A DNA stretch of 64,000 nucleotides from Methyloterricola oryzae (GCF_000934725.1 NZ_JYNS01000007.1:124001-188000); one strand, 5' to 3'; shown: positions 31,120 to 40,249, counted from the first letter of the stretch. Notes: a model not told the origin generated them from the sequence alone. Numbers and translations: made by a program.

Positions 31120-32730
31120 TCAACCGGCGACGCAGCGGTTGCGGCCTTCGTGCTTGGCGCGGTAGAGGCAGCGGTCGGCGCGTTCGAATAACTCTTCCAG
31201 GCTATCCTCGGACTGATACTCGCTGATGCCGCAGGAAATCGTGATTTGCACCGGCTTTCCTTGCGAGTTGAAGCCGCAGTTCTCCACCTTGGCACGGATG
31301 GCGTCAGCCACCTTCAGCGCCGCGCCGCTGTCGGCGCCGGAGAGGATCATGACGAATTCCTCGCCTCCGAGCCGTGCGACAAAGTCGGTTTCGCGGATCG
31401 AGGAAGCCAGTTCCTCGCCGATGGTGATCAGCGCCTTGTCCCCGGCGTTGTGGCCGAATCGATCGTTGATGCTCTTGAAGTGGTCGATGTCCCAGACCAG
31501 CAGGCAGAACGGGTGTCGAAAGCGCTTCCAACGCGACACCTCCTGTTCGAGACGCTCGTTGTAGGCCAGGCGGTTGGGCAGGCTGGTGAGACAGTCGCGC
31601 ATGGCCATGCTGTGTTCCACCCGCAGGCGCGTGCGCAGTTCCGCAGTCTCCGACTCCAGATCCTGCAAGCGCCCGGTGAGCTTGTCCATCTCCAGTTCAG
31701 CCTCGCGGGCGCGTTCCAGTTCCTGCTCCCGTGCACTGGCCAGGAAGCCCGAGATGACGTCCAGCCTTGAGCTGAGCAGTAGCTTGAGGGAGGCCAGGTC
31801 GGTGGCGTTGCTGGTGGTGCTGCGCAGGCTTTCCACATGGTCCACCACCGTGGCATGCATAGTGGCCGAGCCCTCTTCCGCTGCCTTGGTCAGCTCCTGA
31901 ACACCCACGGTCTGGTGTTCCAGTTCGATCAGTTTGCGGGTGAGTTCCGAGAGAAACTGCTCCAGGGACTTCTGCTCGACCTCCGCGCTGCTCTTGAGCT
32001 CCGCCAGGAATTTCACCACGTCCTGCAGCAGATCCATGAAGCCTTCGACGTCGATGTCCCGGCGCAGGCGCGACAGCAGCCGGTTGGCCTGGGACTGCGC
32101 CGTCAGGGGCGTATCCACCGCTTCCAGGAGCATGATCAGATTGCGCAGGATGGCGTCGAGATCGATCTTGCGCTCGACCTTTTTCCCGGCGCCGAACAAA
32201 CGCCCCAGCAGCCCCGGCTTGCCACTCTTGTCTTCGCTGGCTGCGCGCGCGGCGGCGACGCTTTCCAGCAATTTGCCCAAGTCCGCGAAGGCAGCGGCAT
32301 CGCCACCCAATGCACCTTGTTCTGCGCGCTGACGCCATGCGCTGAGCTGGGTCTGCTCATCGGCACGCAATAACTGCGTGGAGATGAAGTCGAACAGTTT
32401 GGCGTAGTCACCCGCGGCAGCATGCGGCTTGGGTTCCTTCGTCGCATCGGCCGTCTGCTTGACGATCTCGAACAGGGCACTGGACACCTCGTCCAGTTCC
32501 ACCTGCATCGCTTCGCTGAGGGTTCCCTTGCGTACCAGGTTGCGAATCTGGGCGAGCTGCGGCTCGATAGTGGAATCGAGACCTATGGAAGCCGCCGCAA
32601 CCCGCGAGATAACCCGCACCAGCAGACGTTCCGCCTCCAGCCAGCGGGCCTTGCGCTGCTCCATTTCATCGAGCACCGTCGCGTAACGGTCACGCCAGTA
32701 GTTGGCCTCATTCTGCTTTGGGCTGTTCAT
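31120..32730 (-). CDS. diguanylate cyclase (GGDEF) with helical N-terminal sensor region
   Basis: 536 residues. The first about 370 are predicted helical and coiled, with a SiaD/DgcA-like regulatory character; no membrane helix. The C-terminal GGDEF domain is intact: active site GGEEF 455-459, inhibitory I-site RETD 446-449, DIDHFKSINDRFGH and ISCGISEY. It should make cyclic di-GMP with product inhibition. The ATG overlaps the stop of the upstream EEP gene (TGATG), so the two are coupled. Confidence 0.93.
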   Translation of the reverse strand: MNSPKQNEANYWRDRYATVLDEMEQRKARWLEAERLLVRVISRVAAASIGLDSTIEPQLAQIRNLVRKGTLSEAMQVELDEVSSALFEIVKQTADATKEPKPHAAAGDYAKLFDFISTQLLRADEQTQLSAWRQRAEQGALGGDAAAFADLGKLLESVAAARAASEDKSGKPGLLGRLFGAGKKVERKIDLDAILRNLIMLLEAVDTPLTAQSQANRLLSRLRRDIDVEGFMDLLQDVVKFLAELKSSAEVEQKSLEQFLSELTRKLIELEHQTVGVQELTKAAEEGSATMHATVVDHVESLRSTTSNATDLASLKLLLSSRLDVISGFLASAREQELERAREAELEMDKLTGRLQDLESETAELRTRLRVEHSMAMRDCLTSLPNRLAYNERLEQEVSRWKRFRHPFCLLVWDIDHFKSINDRFGHNAGDKALITIGEELASSIRETDFVARLGGEEFVMILSGADSGAALKVADAIRAKVENCGFNSQGKPVQITISCGISEYQSEDSLEELFERADRCLYRAKHEGRNRCVAG

Positions 32731-33569
32731 CAGGCCGCCGATGCGAGTTGACTTCTCTGGGCCGCCAGATGGAGCGTACCAGGAAGCCGGACGTCCATGG
32801 CGATGGGAAGATGGTCGGAACAGGCAAAGTCGAGTACCCGCACCCTATCCACCGCCAGGCTCGGGGTCACCAGGATGTGATCCAGCATCTTCCGCGGCCG
32901 CCAGCTTGGGAACGTGCCCAGTTCCCACAGGGGCTCGGTAAGCGCCGTCGTACGGGTGAGCAAGCGGATTTCCGGGGAATCGGGACCGCAATTGAGATCA
33001 CCCATGACCACCACATGCGGCAGGCCCCGTATCAGTTCGGCGACAAACGCCAGCTGCTTTAGGCGGGCACGGCGACTGAGGGCAAGGTGCAAGATGCATA
33101 GGTACAGCGCCTCACCCTCGGCACCGCCAAAACACGCCAGCAGCGCCCCCCGGCCAGGCAGGCCAGGCAACTTGTAGTCGTGGATCATCATCGGCCGCAC
33201 GCGGCTAAGCAGTCCGTTGCTGTGCAGGGCGATATTGCCGATGCGGCGGTTGATCTGGTTGTGCCAGTGCTTGAACCCCGCCCGCTCCGCCAGATACTGG
33301 GTCTGAATGACCAATCGGCTGCGGATGCCGCCGCCGTCCACCTCTTGCAGGCCCACGATATCAAAGGGCTTGAGGACTTCAGCGATTCGGTCGAGATTGG
33401 CGAAGCGCCGGCTGGAGGGCAGCACATGCCGCCAACTGCCCGTCACGTATTCGCGGTAACTGCCGGTGCTGATGCCGGTCTGGATGTTGAAACTGGCCAA
33501 GCGTAAGGTCACGCCCGGCGATTCGATGCACGCTTCGGGGGACTGCGGTTCCAGGGCCGGGAGGCTCAT
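32730..33569 (-). CDS. endonuclease/exonuclease/phosphatase (EEP) family hydrolase
   Basis: 279 residues with LRLASFNIQTG, IVGLQEVDGGG (metal Glu), VVMGDLNCGPDS and SDHLPIAMDV (catalytic His), the complete EEP/DNase-I-like catalytic set. No signal peptide. Substrate could be a nucleic acid, phosphoinositide-like or other phosphodiester. Translationally coupled to the diguanylate cyclase. Confidence 0.88.
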   Translation of the reverse strand: MSLPALEPQSPEACIESPGVTLRLASFNIQTGISTGSYREYVTGSWRHVLPSSRRFANLDRIAEVLKPFDIVGLQEVDGGGIRSRLVIQTQYLAERAGFKHWHNQINRRIGNIALHSNGLLSRVRPMMIHDYKLPGLPGRGALLACFGGAEGEALYLCILHLALSRRARLKQLAFVAELIRGLPHVVVMGDLNCGPDSPEIRLLTRTTALTEPLWELGTFPSWRPRKMLDHILVTPSLAVDRVRVLDFACSDHLPIAMDVRLPGTLHLAAQRSQLASAA

Positions 33570-33881
33570 GCAGGCCTCATACTGAAAGCCGCGAACCGCA
33601 GCGCATGCCTTTTCGGCCGGCTGTTCGGGGTTCTACTCCGGGGTGGCGCCAAAGGACAAGGCCCGTCCTAATGTCTTGTCGGTGCAAGGGTGTTTGCCTA
33701 GCAAAGTAAGAATCCGGAGCACGGCAGCCATTCGCAATGCCGCAAAGCGCACGATCAAACCCTGTCGCGATCAACCGCGCCCTGTGCCCCCTCAAGCCTC
33801 GCCCCGCCGGCATACCGGCCCGGGCCCGAGGCCACACAGAGGATAATGATGGGTTAAAACGTCACAAATGCAAGCGTGTAC
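33570..33881. other. intergenic region between dsbA and the EEP gene
   Basis: 312 bases with no supportable gene. It holds a GC-rich hairpin at 33796-33832 (GCCTCG...CGAGGC with inner pairing) downstream of dsbA, lacking a T-run. I see no clear promoter for the EEP-cyclase pair. Confidence 0.5.
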
Positions 33882-34532
33882 TTACTTAGCCGGCTTGCTC
33901 GTCGACTCTTTCGCGATCAGGGATTTGGTAACCTCGATCATGTTGGCGAAGGTCTTGGCCTGGGAGCCACTGACCCGGTACTTGCCATTGACGATCAGGC
34001 TGGGCGTGCCCGTCACGCCGTAACGCGCCGCCATGTTTTCCGCCTGGCGCATCTTGGTATCCACCGCAAAGGATTTATACGCCTTGTGGAAGTCGGCCTC
34101 CTTTACGCCGTGCTCGGCGAAGAACTTCGCCAAGTCCGCCTCGCTCTCCAGCGCCATCTTCTTGTTCTGGATCGCGTCATAGAAATCCGCATGCATCTTG
34201 TCCAGCACGCCCAGGGCCTCGGCGGTAAAAAACGCCTTGGCGTGGGCCGCCCAATGGGCATTGAACACCGCAGGCTGGCGAATGAAAACCACGTTGTCCG
34301 GTTTGGTCTTGAGCCAGGCGTTCAGGTCCGGCTCGAAGTGATAGCAATGCGGGCATCCGTACCAGAAAAACTCGATGACCTCCACCTTGGACGGATCCGA
34401 GGTCGGCTGCGGCGGGCTGACCAGTTCGTAGCCCTCGCCCCCTTTGTCGGCGGCAGCCTCGGACTTGGGCGCAGCATGGCCTGCGATGGAAACGGCCAAC
34501 AACAGGAACACGCTGAGGATCGAGTTAAGCAT
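33882..34532 (-). CDS. dsbA: thiol:disulfide interchange protein DsbA
   Basis: Periplasmic oxidant introducing disulfides. 216 residues: signal peptide to about residue 20 (ending GHAA), active site FFWYGCPHCYHFEP (CPHC) and cis-Pro loop VTGTPSLIVNGKY. It follows the cytochrome c4 gene by 69 bases, a common gammaproteobacterial pairing. Confidence 0.95.
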   Translation of the reverse strand: MLNSILSVFLLLAVSIAGHAAPKSEAAADKGGEGYELVSPPQPTSDPSKVEVIEFFWYGCPHCYHFEPDLNAWLKTKPDNVVFIRQPAVFNAHWAAHAKAFFTAEALGVLDKMHADFYDAIQNKKMALESEADLAKFFAEHGVKEADFHKAYKSFAVDTKMRQAENMAARYGVTGTPSLIVNGKYRVSGSQAKTFANMIEVTKSLIAKESTSKPAK

Positions 34533-34601
34533 CCATTTTCTCCTTGGGAATATCGGGTTTTGTGGGGGGCCAGGTGGCCCCCGCGCACTGGAGCGGTGAC
34601 T

Positions 34602-35201
34602 TTACAGCCCCGATGCGTATTCGGCAACGGCGTTGATTTCGTCCTCGCTCAGGCGTGACGCGATGGTACGCATGATCTGGTTGGGATCGTTAGCACGCTC
34701 ACCGCTTTTGTAGTCATGCAGCGTCTTGCTGATATAGGAAGCATACTGACCCGCCAATACGGGATAGACCGCGTTCGGATTGCCGGCACCGCTGGGTCCG
34801 TGACAGCCACTGCAGGCCGGCGTGCCCTTCGCGGCGTTGCCGGCCCGGTAGATCTTTTCGCCCAGTTCCGATTTTTCGCCCTTCTCGGGCGTGATCTTCT
34901 GCTTGGCATAGAAGGCGCTCAGGTCGGCGATGTCGGCATCGCTGAGGGACGCGGCCATGGCGGTCATGGTGGGATCATCGCGCTTTTTCGACTTGAAGTC
35001 GTGCAACTGCTTGGCCAGGAAAGAGGCATGCTGGCCCGCGAGCTTCGGAAACATAGGAGCCGGCGCGTTGCCGTCCTCGCCGTGGCAGCCGGAACACCCC
35101 TCCGCCTTGGCCTTGCCGGCGCCCGCGTCACCGCCCTCAGCGTAAGCAGTTCCGAACAGCGCCAGGGAAACAAATGACCCGATTATTAGGTTTCTTATCA
35201 T
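34602..35201 (-). CDS. dihaem cytochrome c4
   Basis: 199 residues with a signal peptide (cleavage after AYA), two class-I cytochrome halves each with a CxxCH haem site (GCSGCHGEDG, ACSGCHGPSG) and two distal Met contexts (DPTMTAMAA, NQIMRTIAS). A periplasmic electron carrier, usually between bc1 and a terminal oxidase. Upstream of and on the same strand as dsbA. Confidence 0.95.
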   Translation of the reverse strand: MIRNLIIGSFVSLALFGTAYAEGGDAGAGKAKAEGCSGCHGEDGNAPAPMFPKLAGQHASFLAKQLHDFKSKKRDDPTMTAMAASLSDADIADLSAFYAKQKITPEKGEKSELGEKIYRAGNAAKGTPACSGCHGPSGAGNPNAVYPVLAGQYASYISKTLHDYKSGERANDPNQIMRTIASRLSEDEINAVAEYASGL

Positions 35202-35297
35202 TCTTCGACTTCCTCTCGTGGGGTGTGGCCTGTCCGCTGTTCCGGCTCGCCGGAGGCCGATCGGTAAGGCCGCTTCAACCGTTCAATGAAATACGGG

Positions 35298-35303
35298 TAC
35301 ACT
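35298..35303 (+). promoter_or_regulatory. candidate -10 element for engB
   Basis: TACACT 29 bases before the engB ATG; the same hexamer is correctly placed before rnpB. The -35 region (TTCAAC, 18-base spacing) is weak. Confidence 0.33.
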
Positions 35304-35331
35304 AGAAAAGTCAACCCGACTCTACCCGCCC

Positions 35332-35952
35332 ATGAATCCTCTCTACCACCGCACCCACTATCTCCTCAGCGCCTTGCGCCTTGAAGACGCGCCGCCCGAC
35401 GAGGGGCGGGAGGTCGCTTTCGCCGGCCGCTCCAACGCCGGCAAGTCCAGCGCCATCAACACCATCGCCCAACAGAAAGCGCTGGCCCGCATCAGCAAGA
35501 CGCCGGGCCGCACCCAAATGTTGAACTTCTTTGTGGTGGATGGACAGCGCCGACTGGTGGATCTGCCCGGCTACGGCTATGCCAAGGTGCCCGACGCCGT
35601 GCAGAAGAACTGGCGGCGCGCCATGGAAACCTACTTCCAGGAACGGCGCTCCCTGCGCGGCGTCTTCCTGCTCATGGACATCCGACACCCGCTCACCGAC
35701 TTTGACCGGCAGATGATCGATTGGTGCCAGCATTGCGAACTGCCCTTGCACATCGCCCTGACCAAGGCCGACAAGCTGAGCCGTGGCGCGGCCAGCGGAG
35801 TCCTGCAGCAGGTGCGCGGACGGCTCAAGCTGGAAGCCGGCGGCATGGAGGTTTCATTGCAATTATTTTCGTCACTGGCGAAACAGGGCGTGGACCAAGC
35901 GCACGCGGTACTCGACCGCTGGCTCTTGGACGATACGGAAGAGACAAGCTGA
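35332..35952 (+). CDS. engB: ribosome-biogenesis GTP-binding protein EngB (YihA/YsxC)
   Basis: 206 residues with G1 FAGRSNAGKSS, G2-region T in KTPGRTQ, G3 DLPGYGYAKV and G4 TKADKLS. Needed for 50S subunit assembly. Divergent from cytochrome c4, a frequent neighbour in gammaproteobacteria. Monocistronic. Confidence 0.97.
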   Translation: MNPLYHRTHYLLSALRLEDAPPDEGREVAFAGRSNAGKSSAINTIAQQKALARISKTPGRTQMLNFFVVDGQRRLVDLPGYGYAKVPDAVQKNWRRAMETYFQERRSLRGVFLLMDIRHPLTDFDRQMIDWCQHCELPLHIALTKADKLSRGAASGVLQQVRGRLKLEAGGMEVSLQLFSSLAKQGVDQAHAVLDRWLLDDTEETS

Positions 35953-35989
35953 TCCCGTCAGTCAGACTCGGCAGCGCGAAGAAACAGTG

Positions 35990-36025
35990 CAAAAAAGCTC
36001 CGAAGCCAAGGTCGGCTCCGGAGTT
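35990..36025 (-). terminator. Rho-independent terminator downstream of the amylase gene
   Basis: On the minus strand CTCCGGAGCC / GGCTTCGGAG form a 10-bp stem with one G-U pair and a 6-base loop, followed by CTTTTTT. On the plus strand the wobble becomes an A-C mismatch, which favours minus-strand transcription. Confidence 0.8.
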
Positions 36026-36140
36026 CTAGGATCCCGGCTGGGGTGGCCGGGTTGTACAGAACTACCCACAAGGGAGTGATGGGTAGCGGGCGCCGTTCCC
36101 GGCACTTACCCCTAAGACCGGCCTTAGGCGCGAAAGTTCA
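36022..36140 (-). ncRNA. structured RNA-like segment, possibly a 3' UTR element or separate sRNA
   Basis: Between the amylase stop and the terminator lie about 140 noncoding bases with nested hairpins: AGTTCT/AGAACT (36022-36027, 36058-36063), CCCGGC/GCCGGG (36033-36038, 36046-36051), CTACCCA/TGGGTAG (36062-36068, 36080-36086) and CCTAAG/CTTAGG (36111-36116, 36123-36128). I do not recognise an RNA family. The strand is set by the terminator. Whether it has its own promoter is unknown. Confidence 0.4.
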
Positions 36141-36168
36141 ACCCTCAGCCAAGCCGCCGGAGCGCGGC

Positions 36169-37452
36169 CTACGTGGATTTGGGCGCGTCACGCGGTTCTG
36201 TCACCAGCACGCGGCCTACCCCGGGAGGCAACTCGTAATCGAATGGCGTAGGCAGGAACCCCATGGGCCACTGCGGAGAAACGTCCGCCAATGGCGCGCC
36301 GCCCTGGACATAGCGGTATAGGTCGTCGATCCAGCAATGCTGGCGGTTCCAGACGTCCTTGTTGAGGATCACCAGGGCTTCCTGTCCAACCTGTTCCGAG
36401 CATTTCCACATGAGCAGCACGGCGGGATTGGAGGTGGGCCAGATCTCGGTGACGCTCTCCTGCTGAAACACGGGATGTCCCGCCTTGACCTGGTTGACCT
36501 GGCGGATGAAGCCGGTGAGGTCGGCGCCGCCCTCCTCCCAGTCGCCCGGGCGAGTTTGCACCACGTGTAAAGGCTTGCGGAAGCCGAATTCAAAGCCCAT
36601 GGGCATCATCACGCCGGCCGAGAACAGCGCCGCGAACAGATAGCGCTGCTCCATGGCGGCCACGTTTCCGTGCACCTCATCGAACAGCCTGGGCGTATCA
36701 TGGCTCTCCGGGAAACTGATGGAGGGCGAGACCGAGCGGGTGAGGTGGTATTGCTCCAACAGCCAGGGGCTGTCGAAATCCCACCATTTGGAGCTGTTGA
36801 AGATGGCGTCGAAACCGGCCTGCGCAGTCTGTCGCGTCTGTTCGGGGGAGCAGCCCAGCGTCTCGGCGAAGAACAGGGCGTCGGGATAGTCGCGTTTCAC
36901 CGACCGGATCAACTGCCGCCAGGTGTCAGTGGGCAGTTGATAGGCGGCATCGCAGCGGAACCCGCGAAAGCCCAGATCCAGCAGGTACTGCAGAATCTGC
37001 CGACAGTACTGCAGCAGGCCATCCCGGTCGCGGCCGTGTTGGTGGTCGAACTGGGCCAGATCCTTCCACACTACCTTTTCGCCGTCATGGATGCAGAAAG
37101 GGTGCGCGGCCTTGCCGCCTTCCTGAACGAACCACTCGGGATGCTGCTTGACCAAGTCGGAGTCGTAGGCACAGTGGTTGATCACCAGATCGATCATGAC
37201 GCGCAGGCCGAGCTTTTGGGCTTGACCGATCATTTCCCGGCACTGGTCCTCCGGGGACTGGCCGCCGCGGGAGCACAGCGCCGGATTGAGCGCGAAATAA
37301 TCCTTGATGGAATACAGGCTGCCCGAGCGCCCCAGTTTCTGGATCGGGTTGACGAACAGCCAGTCGAATCCCAGGTCGGCGGCGCGCGCCATGTGCGGCT
37401 GCCAATCCTTGAAAGGCCCGGCGAGCAGTGGAAACAGGTTGTAGATGCGCAT
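36169..37452 (-). CDS. GH13-family alpha-amylase-like glycosidase
   Basis: 427 residues, TIM-barrel GH13 with the four conserved regions: MIDLVINH (I), GFRCDAAY with nucleophile Asp (II), LFFAETLG with acid/base Glu (III) and FPESHDTPR (IV). No signal peptide, so cytosolic. Next to glgA, it probably acts in glycogen metabolism (hydrolysis or transfer), as inference; the region II and IV wording differs from classical secreted amylases. 57 bases separate it from glgA. Confidence 0.85.
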   Translation of the reverse strand: MRIYNLFPLLAGPFKDWQPHMARAADLGFDWLFVNPIQKLGRSGSLYSIKDYFALNPALCSRGGQSPEDQCREMIGQAQKLGLRVMIDLVINHCAYDSDLVKQHPEWFVQEGGKAAHPFCIHDGEKVVWKDLAQFDHQHGRDRDGLLQYCRQILQYLLDLGFRGFRCDAAYQLPTDTWRQLIRSVKRDYPDALFFAETLGCSPEQTRQTAQAGFDAIFNSSKWWDFDSPWLLEQYHLTRSVSPSISFPESHDTPRLFDEVHGNVAAMEQRYLFAALFSAGVMMPMGFEFGFRKPLHVVQTRPGDWEEGGADLTGFIRQVNQVKAGHPVFQQESVTEIWPTSNPAVLLMWKCSEQVGQEALVILNKDVWNRQHCWIDDLYRYVQGGAPLADVSPQWPMGFLPTPFDYELPPGVGRVLVTEPRDAPKST

Positions 37453-37509
37453 TGAGAGAATCGGCCTTGTCGAAAAGTGCGCGCAAGATCCCGCCGCAAG
37501 CCGCGGGCG

Positions 37510-39714
37510 CTACTTGCTGCGGATCATGTCGTAGATGTTGACATAGTCCGCACCCGGGTGATTCCAGGAATAATCGCAGCGCATGGCGTTCTTCATCAGT
37601 TCCCGGAAGTGCTCCGGATATTCGTAATAGCAACTGATGGCCCGCCCCAGGGCAGACTCCAGTCCCGCCTCGTCGTAGTCGCGGAACACGTACCCGTTGC
37701 GCTCATGCAAGGGCCGGTGCGAGAAGTCCTTGTCGAATACCGTGTCGGCCAGGCCGCCCACCTCCCGCACCACCGGGATGGTTCCATAACGCAGGGCAAT
37801 GAGCTGCGTGAGCCCGCAGGGCTCGAAGCGGCTGGGCACCAGTACCATGTCGGCGCCCGCGTAAATCAGATGCGACAGTTCCTCGTTGAAGCCGATCTCG
37901 ATATGGCAGTCCGGATTGTCATTGAGCTGATGTTTCAGGCTCCAGAAATAGTTGTTGATCTGGCCATCCGGGCTGGACCCCAGCAACACGAATTGCCCGC
38001 CCCGTTGCAGGGTATAGAAGATGGCGTGGCGAATGAGCTCCAGCCCCTTCTGCGGGTCGAGACGGCCGACGAAGGCGACGATGGGCTTCTCGCTGTCGGC
38101 GATCATCAGCCGGTCGCGCAGGGCCTTCTTGTTGTGGTACTTGTCCTCGAGGGTGTCGACGCTGTAATGCACCGGTATGTGGTGATCCAGCTCCGGATTC
38201 CAGAAGGAATAGTCGATGCCGTTGACCACGCCGCCGTATTTCACGTGGTGGATGTGCAGGCTGGGCTCCAGCCCGAAACCCTGGCCCTGGTCCTTGGCCT
38301 CGAAGGCATGGCGCGGCGAGACGGTGGTGACGAAATTGGCGTAGACCACCCCGGCCTTCATCAGGTTCAAGGCATGCGGATTGTGGTTGTCACGCAGGCG
38401 GTCGTAGTGGAAATAGTATTCCGGCCGGTTCAGGCCGGTGGCATGCAGCACTTGCGCGCCGGTCACGCCCTGATGCTTGAAGTTGTGGATGGTGAAGCAC
38501 ACCCTGGGGTGCCACATGCCCATGTGCTGGTAGATCTCATAGAGAAATACCGGCGCGAGGGCTGTCTGCCAGTCGTGGCAATGGATGATGTCCGGGGTCT
38601 TGCCGGACTGCCACAGGAACTCCATGGCCGCGCGCGTGAAGAAGGCGAAGCGCATGACATCGTCATTGAAGCCGTAGATGCAGCCGCGGTTGAAGAAATT
38701 GTCGCCCGAGTGCGGCTCGATGAAGAAGCACTTGCGACCGTGCACGAAACCGAAGAATACCGAGCAGTGGATGGCTCCGCCGTACCAAGGCACCCACAGG
38801 TCGTCGAAGGTCTGACAGAGACCCCAGATGTGGTCGTAGCGCATGCAATCGTACTTGGGGAGGATGACCTCCACATGGTTGCCGCGGATCTCCAATTCGT
38901 TGGACAGACCGAACACCACGTCCGCCAGGCCGCCCACCTTGGCCACCGGCGCCAGTTCCGGAGTGATCTGCACGATGAACAAGGACGGCCGCGATGGCTG
39001 GGGCTGATACTCCTGATAGACCTGCTCGGGCTCGGGCTCATAGGCCGGTTCGGACATGGACAGGCCATCCCAGTCGTTGGCCGGTGGATACGGGGTGACC
39101 GGCGGCAGCGAGTGCTGCTCCGCCGGCGCCGGCAGCACCTCTTCGGTGAGGCTCTCGGGCCGCATGTCCACCTCAGGCAGGGCTCCCTGGCCGGCCATGA
39201 AGCGCAGCTCCGCCGGAATCGTCGCGCCCAGCGGCGCCTCGGCAGGCGGAACCGAGAGCACGGATTGTGGCCCGGATTCTGACGGCTTGCTTGACGAAGC
39301 GCCACCTGTCGCGCCGGTTGGAGCCTTCGCCGCCTTTCCGGAACTGCTCCGCGCCGGCGCCTTGCCCGGCGGCGTAGCTTGCGCCGCCCCCGCCCCCGCC
39401 GCCGGGCCGGCAGCCTTCTCCGCCTTCGCGTCTTCGGGCTTTGCCGCAGCCACTGAGGCATTTGCCACAGCGGTACCGCCGGACGCCTCCCGCCGGGTTG
39501 CCGAAGGATTGGCCTCCGGCTGTGTCGGTGCCGCGGGGTTAGGCACGCTGGCCGATTGCTTTTCGGGGCCGGTCTTTACGACGGGCGTATCGGCAGCGGC
39601 AATGCCCCCCCCCGCCGATTCGGCTTTGGCCTGCGTGGGCGCCTGCTTGCCGGGCGCCGCGGCCTTGCGGGTTGATGGGGTTTTCCGGGGCTTGTCCGAG
39701 GGAGTCTTGGCCAT
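37510..39714 (-). CDS. glgA: glycogen synthase with long low-complexity N-terminal extension
   Basis: ADP-glucose-dependent GT5 alpha-1,4-glucan synthase. Residues from about 245 are the catalytic part: LFIVQITPELAPVAKVGGLADVV (KxGGL at 259), HCHDWQTALAP, VGRLDPQKGLELI, VPSRFEPCGLTQLIALRYGT. The first about 240 residues are Ala/Pro/Lys/Ser-rich and apparently disordered, unlike the usual about 480-residue bacterial GlgA. MAKTPSDKPRK at 39714 is the chosen start; the frame continues upstream without support. Probably co-transcribed with the amylase. Confidence 0.9.
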   Translation of the reverse strand: MAKTPSDKPRKTPSTRKAAAPGKQAPTQAKAESAGGGIAAADTPVVKTGPEKQSASVPNPAAPTQPEANPSATRREASGGTAVANASVAAAKPEDAKAEKAAGPAAGAGAAQATPPGKAPARSSSGKAAKAPTGATGGASSSKPSESGPQSVLSVPPAEAPLGATIPAELRFMAGQGALPEVDMRPESLTEEVLPAPAEQHSLPPVTPYPPANDWDGLSMSEPAYEPEPEQVYQEYQPQPSRPSLFIVQITPELAPVAKVGGLADVVFGLSNELEIRGNHVEVILPKYDCMRYDHIWGLCQTFDDLWVPWYGGAIHCSVFFGFVHGRKCFFIEPHSGDNFFNRGCIYGFNDDVMRFAFFTRAAMEFLWQSGKTPDIIHCHDWQTALAPVFLYEIYQHMGMWHPRVCFTIHNFKHQGVTGAQVLHATGLNRPEYYFHYDRLRDNHNPHALNLMKAGVVYANFVTTVSPRHAFEAKDQGQGFGLEPSLHIHHVKYGGVVNGIDYSFWNPELDHHIPVHYSVDTLEDKYHNKKALRDRLMIADSEKPIVAFVGRLDPQKGLELIRHAIFYTLQRGGQFVLLGSSPDGQINNYFWSLKHQLNDNPDCHIEIGFNEELSHLIYAGADMVLVPSRFEPCGLTQLIALRYGTIPVVREVGGLADTVFDKDFSHRPLHERNGYVFRDYDEAGLESALGRAISCYYEYPEHFRELMKNAMRCDYSWNHPGADYVNIYDMIRSK

Positions 39715-39905
39715 GGCGCATTCAGTCCTGAGTGGCGGGAAGGAAAGCAAGATTGCGCCGGTAGTGTAAGTCATCGTGCGGTACCTGAAAACGATCCCTT
39801 GACGGTGCCGCGAACTTTGAACTCGGCCCGATCTCTTGCGCCACGCCGCATGGGGGCGCGTCAGGACGGGCTTTCCCGAGGGTGCAAGGGACCGGCGAAT
39901 CGCGA

Positions 39906-39911
39906 TACAAT
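39906..39911 (+). promoter_or_regulatory. candidate -10 element upstream of the DUF4266 gene
   Basis: GATACAAT contains TACAAT about 84 bases before the DUF4266 ATG. No good -35 at 16-18 bases. Confidence 0.3.
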
Positions 39912-39994
39912 CGCAGCCGGGCACGCTTTGTGCGTCGAAATTCAAACGCTTTTTCCACCCTGAATCCGAATCACAGCGTGCAGGAGCCTTCCTG

Positions 39995-40249
39995 ATGTTC
40001 CAATCCCGTCCTCGCGGCAGCGGACCCGCCTTGCCCGCCTGGTGCCTTTCCTTCACCCTGGCGATGACCTGCTTCGCGCTGGCCGGCTGTGCCGAAGTCA
40101 AGCCGTGGGAGCGCGGCCATCTCGCCAAGCCCCAGATGGCCATGGAACCCTACCCGGAACAGGCGGCCCTGCGCGCTCATACCTATGGCGGCCGAGAGGC
40201 CGCAACCGGCGGTCAATCCACCAGCGGCGGCGGCTGCGGCTGTTACTGA
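39995..40249 (+). CDS. DUF4266 lipoprotein
   Basis: 84 residues: signal sequence with lipobox FALAGCAEV, then KPWERGHLAKPQMAME and a Gly/Cys tail GGGCGCY. This is the DUF4266 pattern (Lys-Pro-Trp-Glu-Arg, terminal GGGCGCN). CAGGAG eight bases upstream supports the start. It is 16 bases before the DUF3570 gene, its habitual partner. Confidence 0.9.
   Translation: MFQSRPRGSGPALPAWCLSFTLAMTCFALAGCAEVKPWERGHLAKPQMAMEPYPEQAALRAHTYGGREAATGGQSTSGGGCGCY

Noticed and set aside
33796-33832. GC-rich hairpin after dsbA
   Set aside because: No T-run on either strand; recorded only within the intergenic entry.
37477-39282. 601-codon open frame antisense to glgA
   Set aside because: Mirror of the glgA coding frame, with no recognisable motif and no Shine-Dalgarno.
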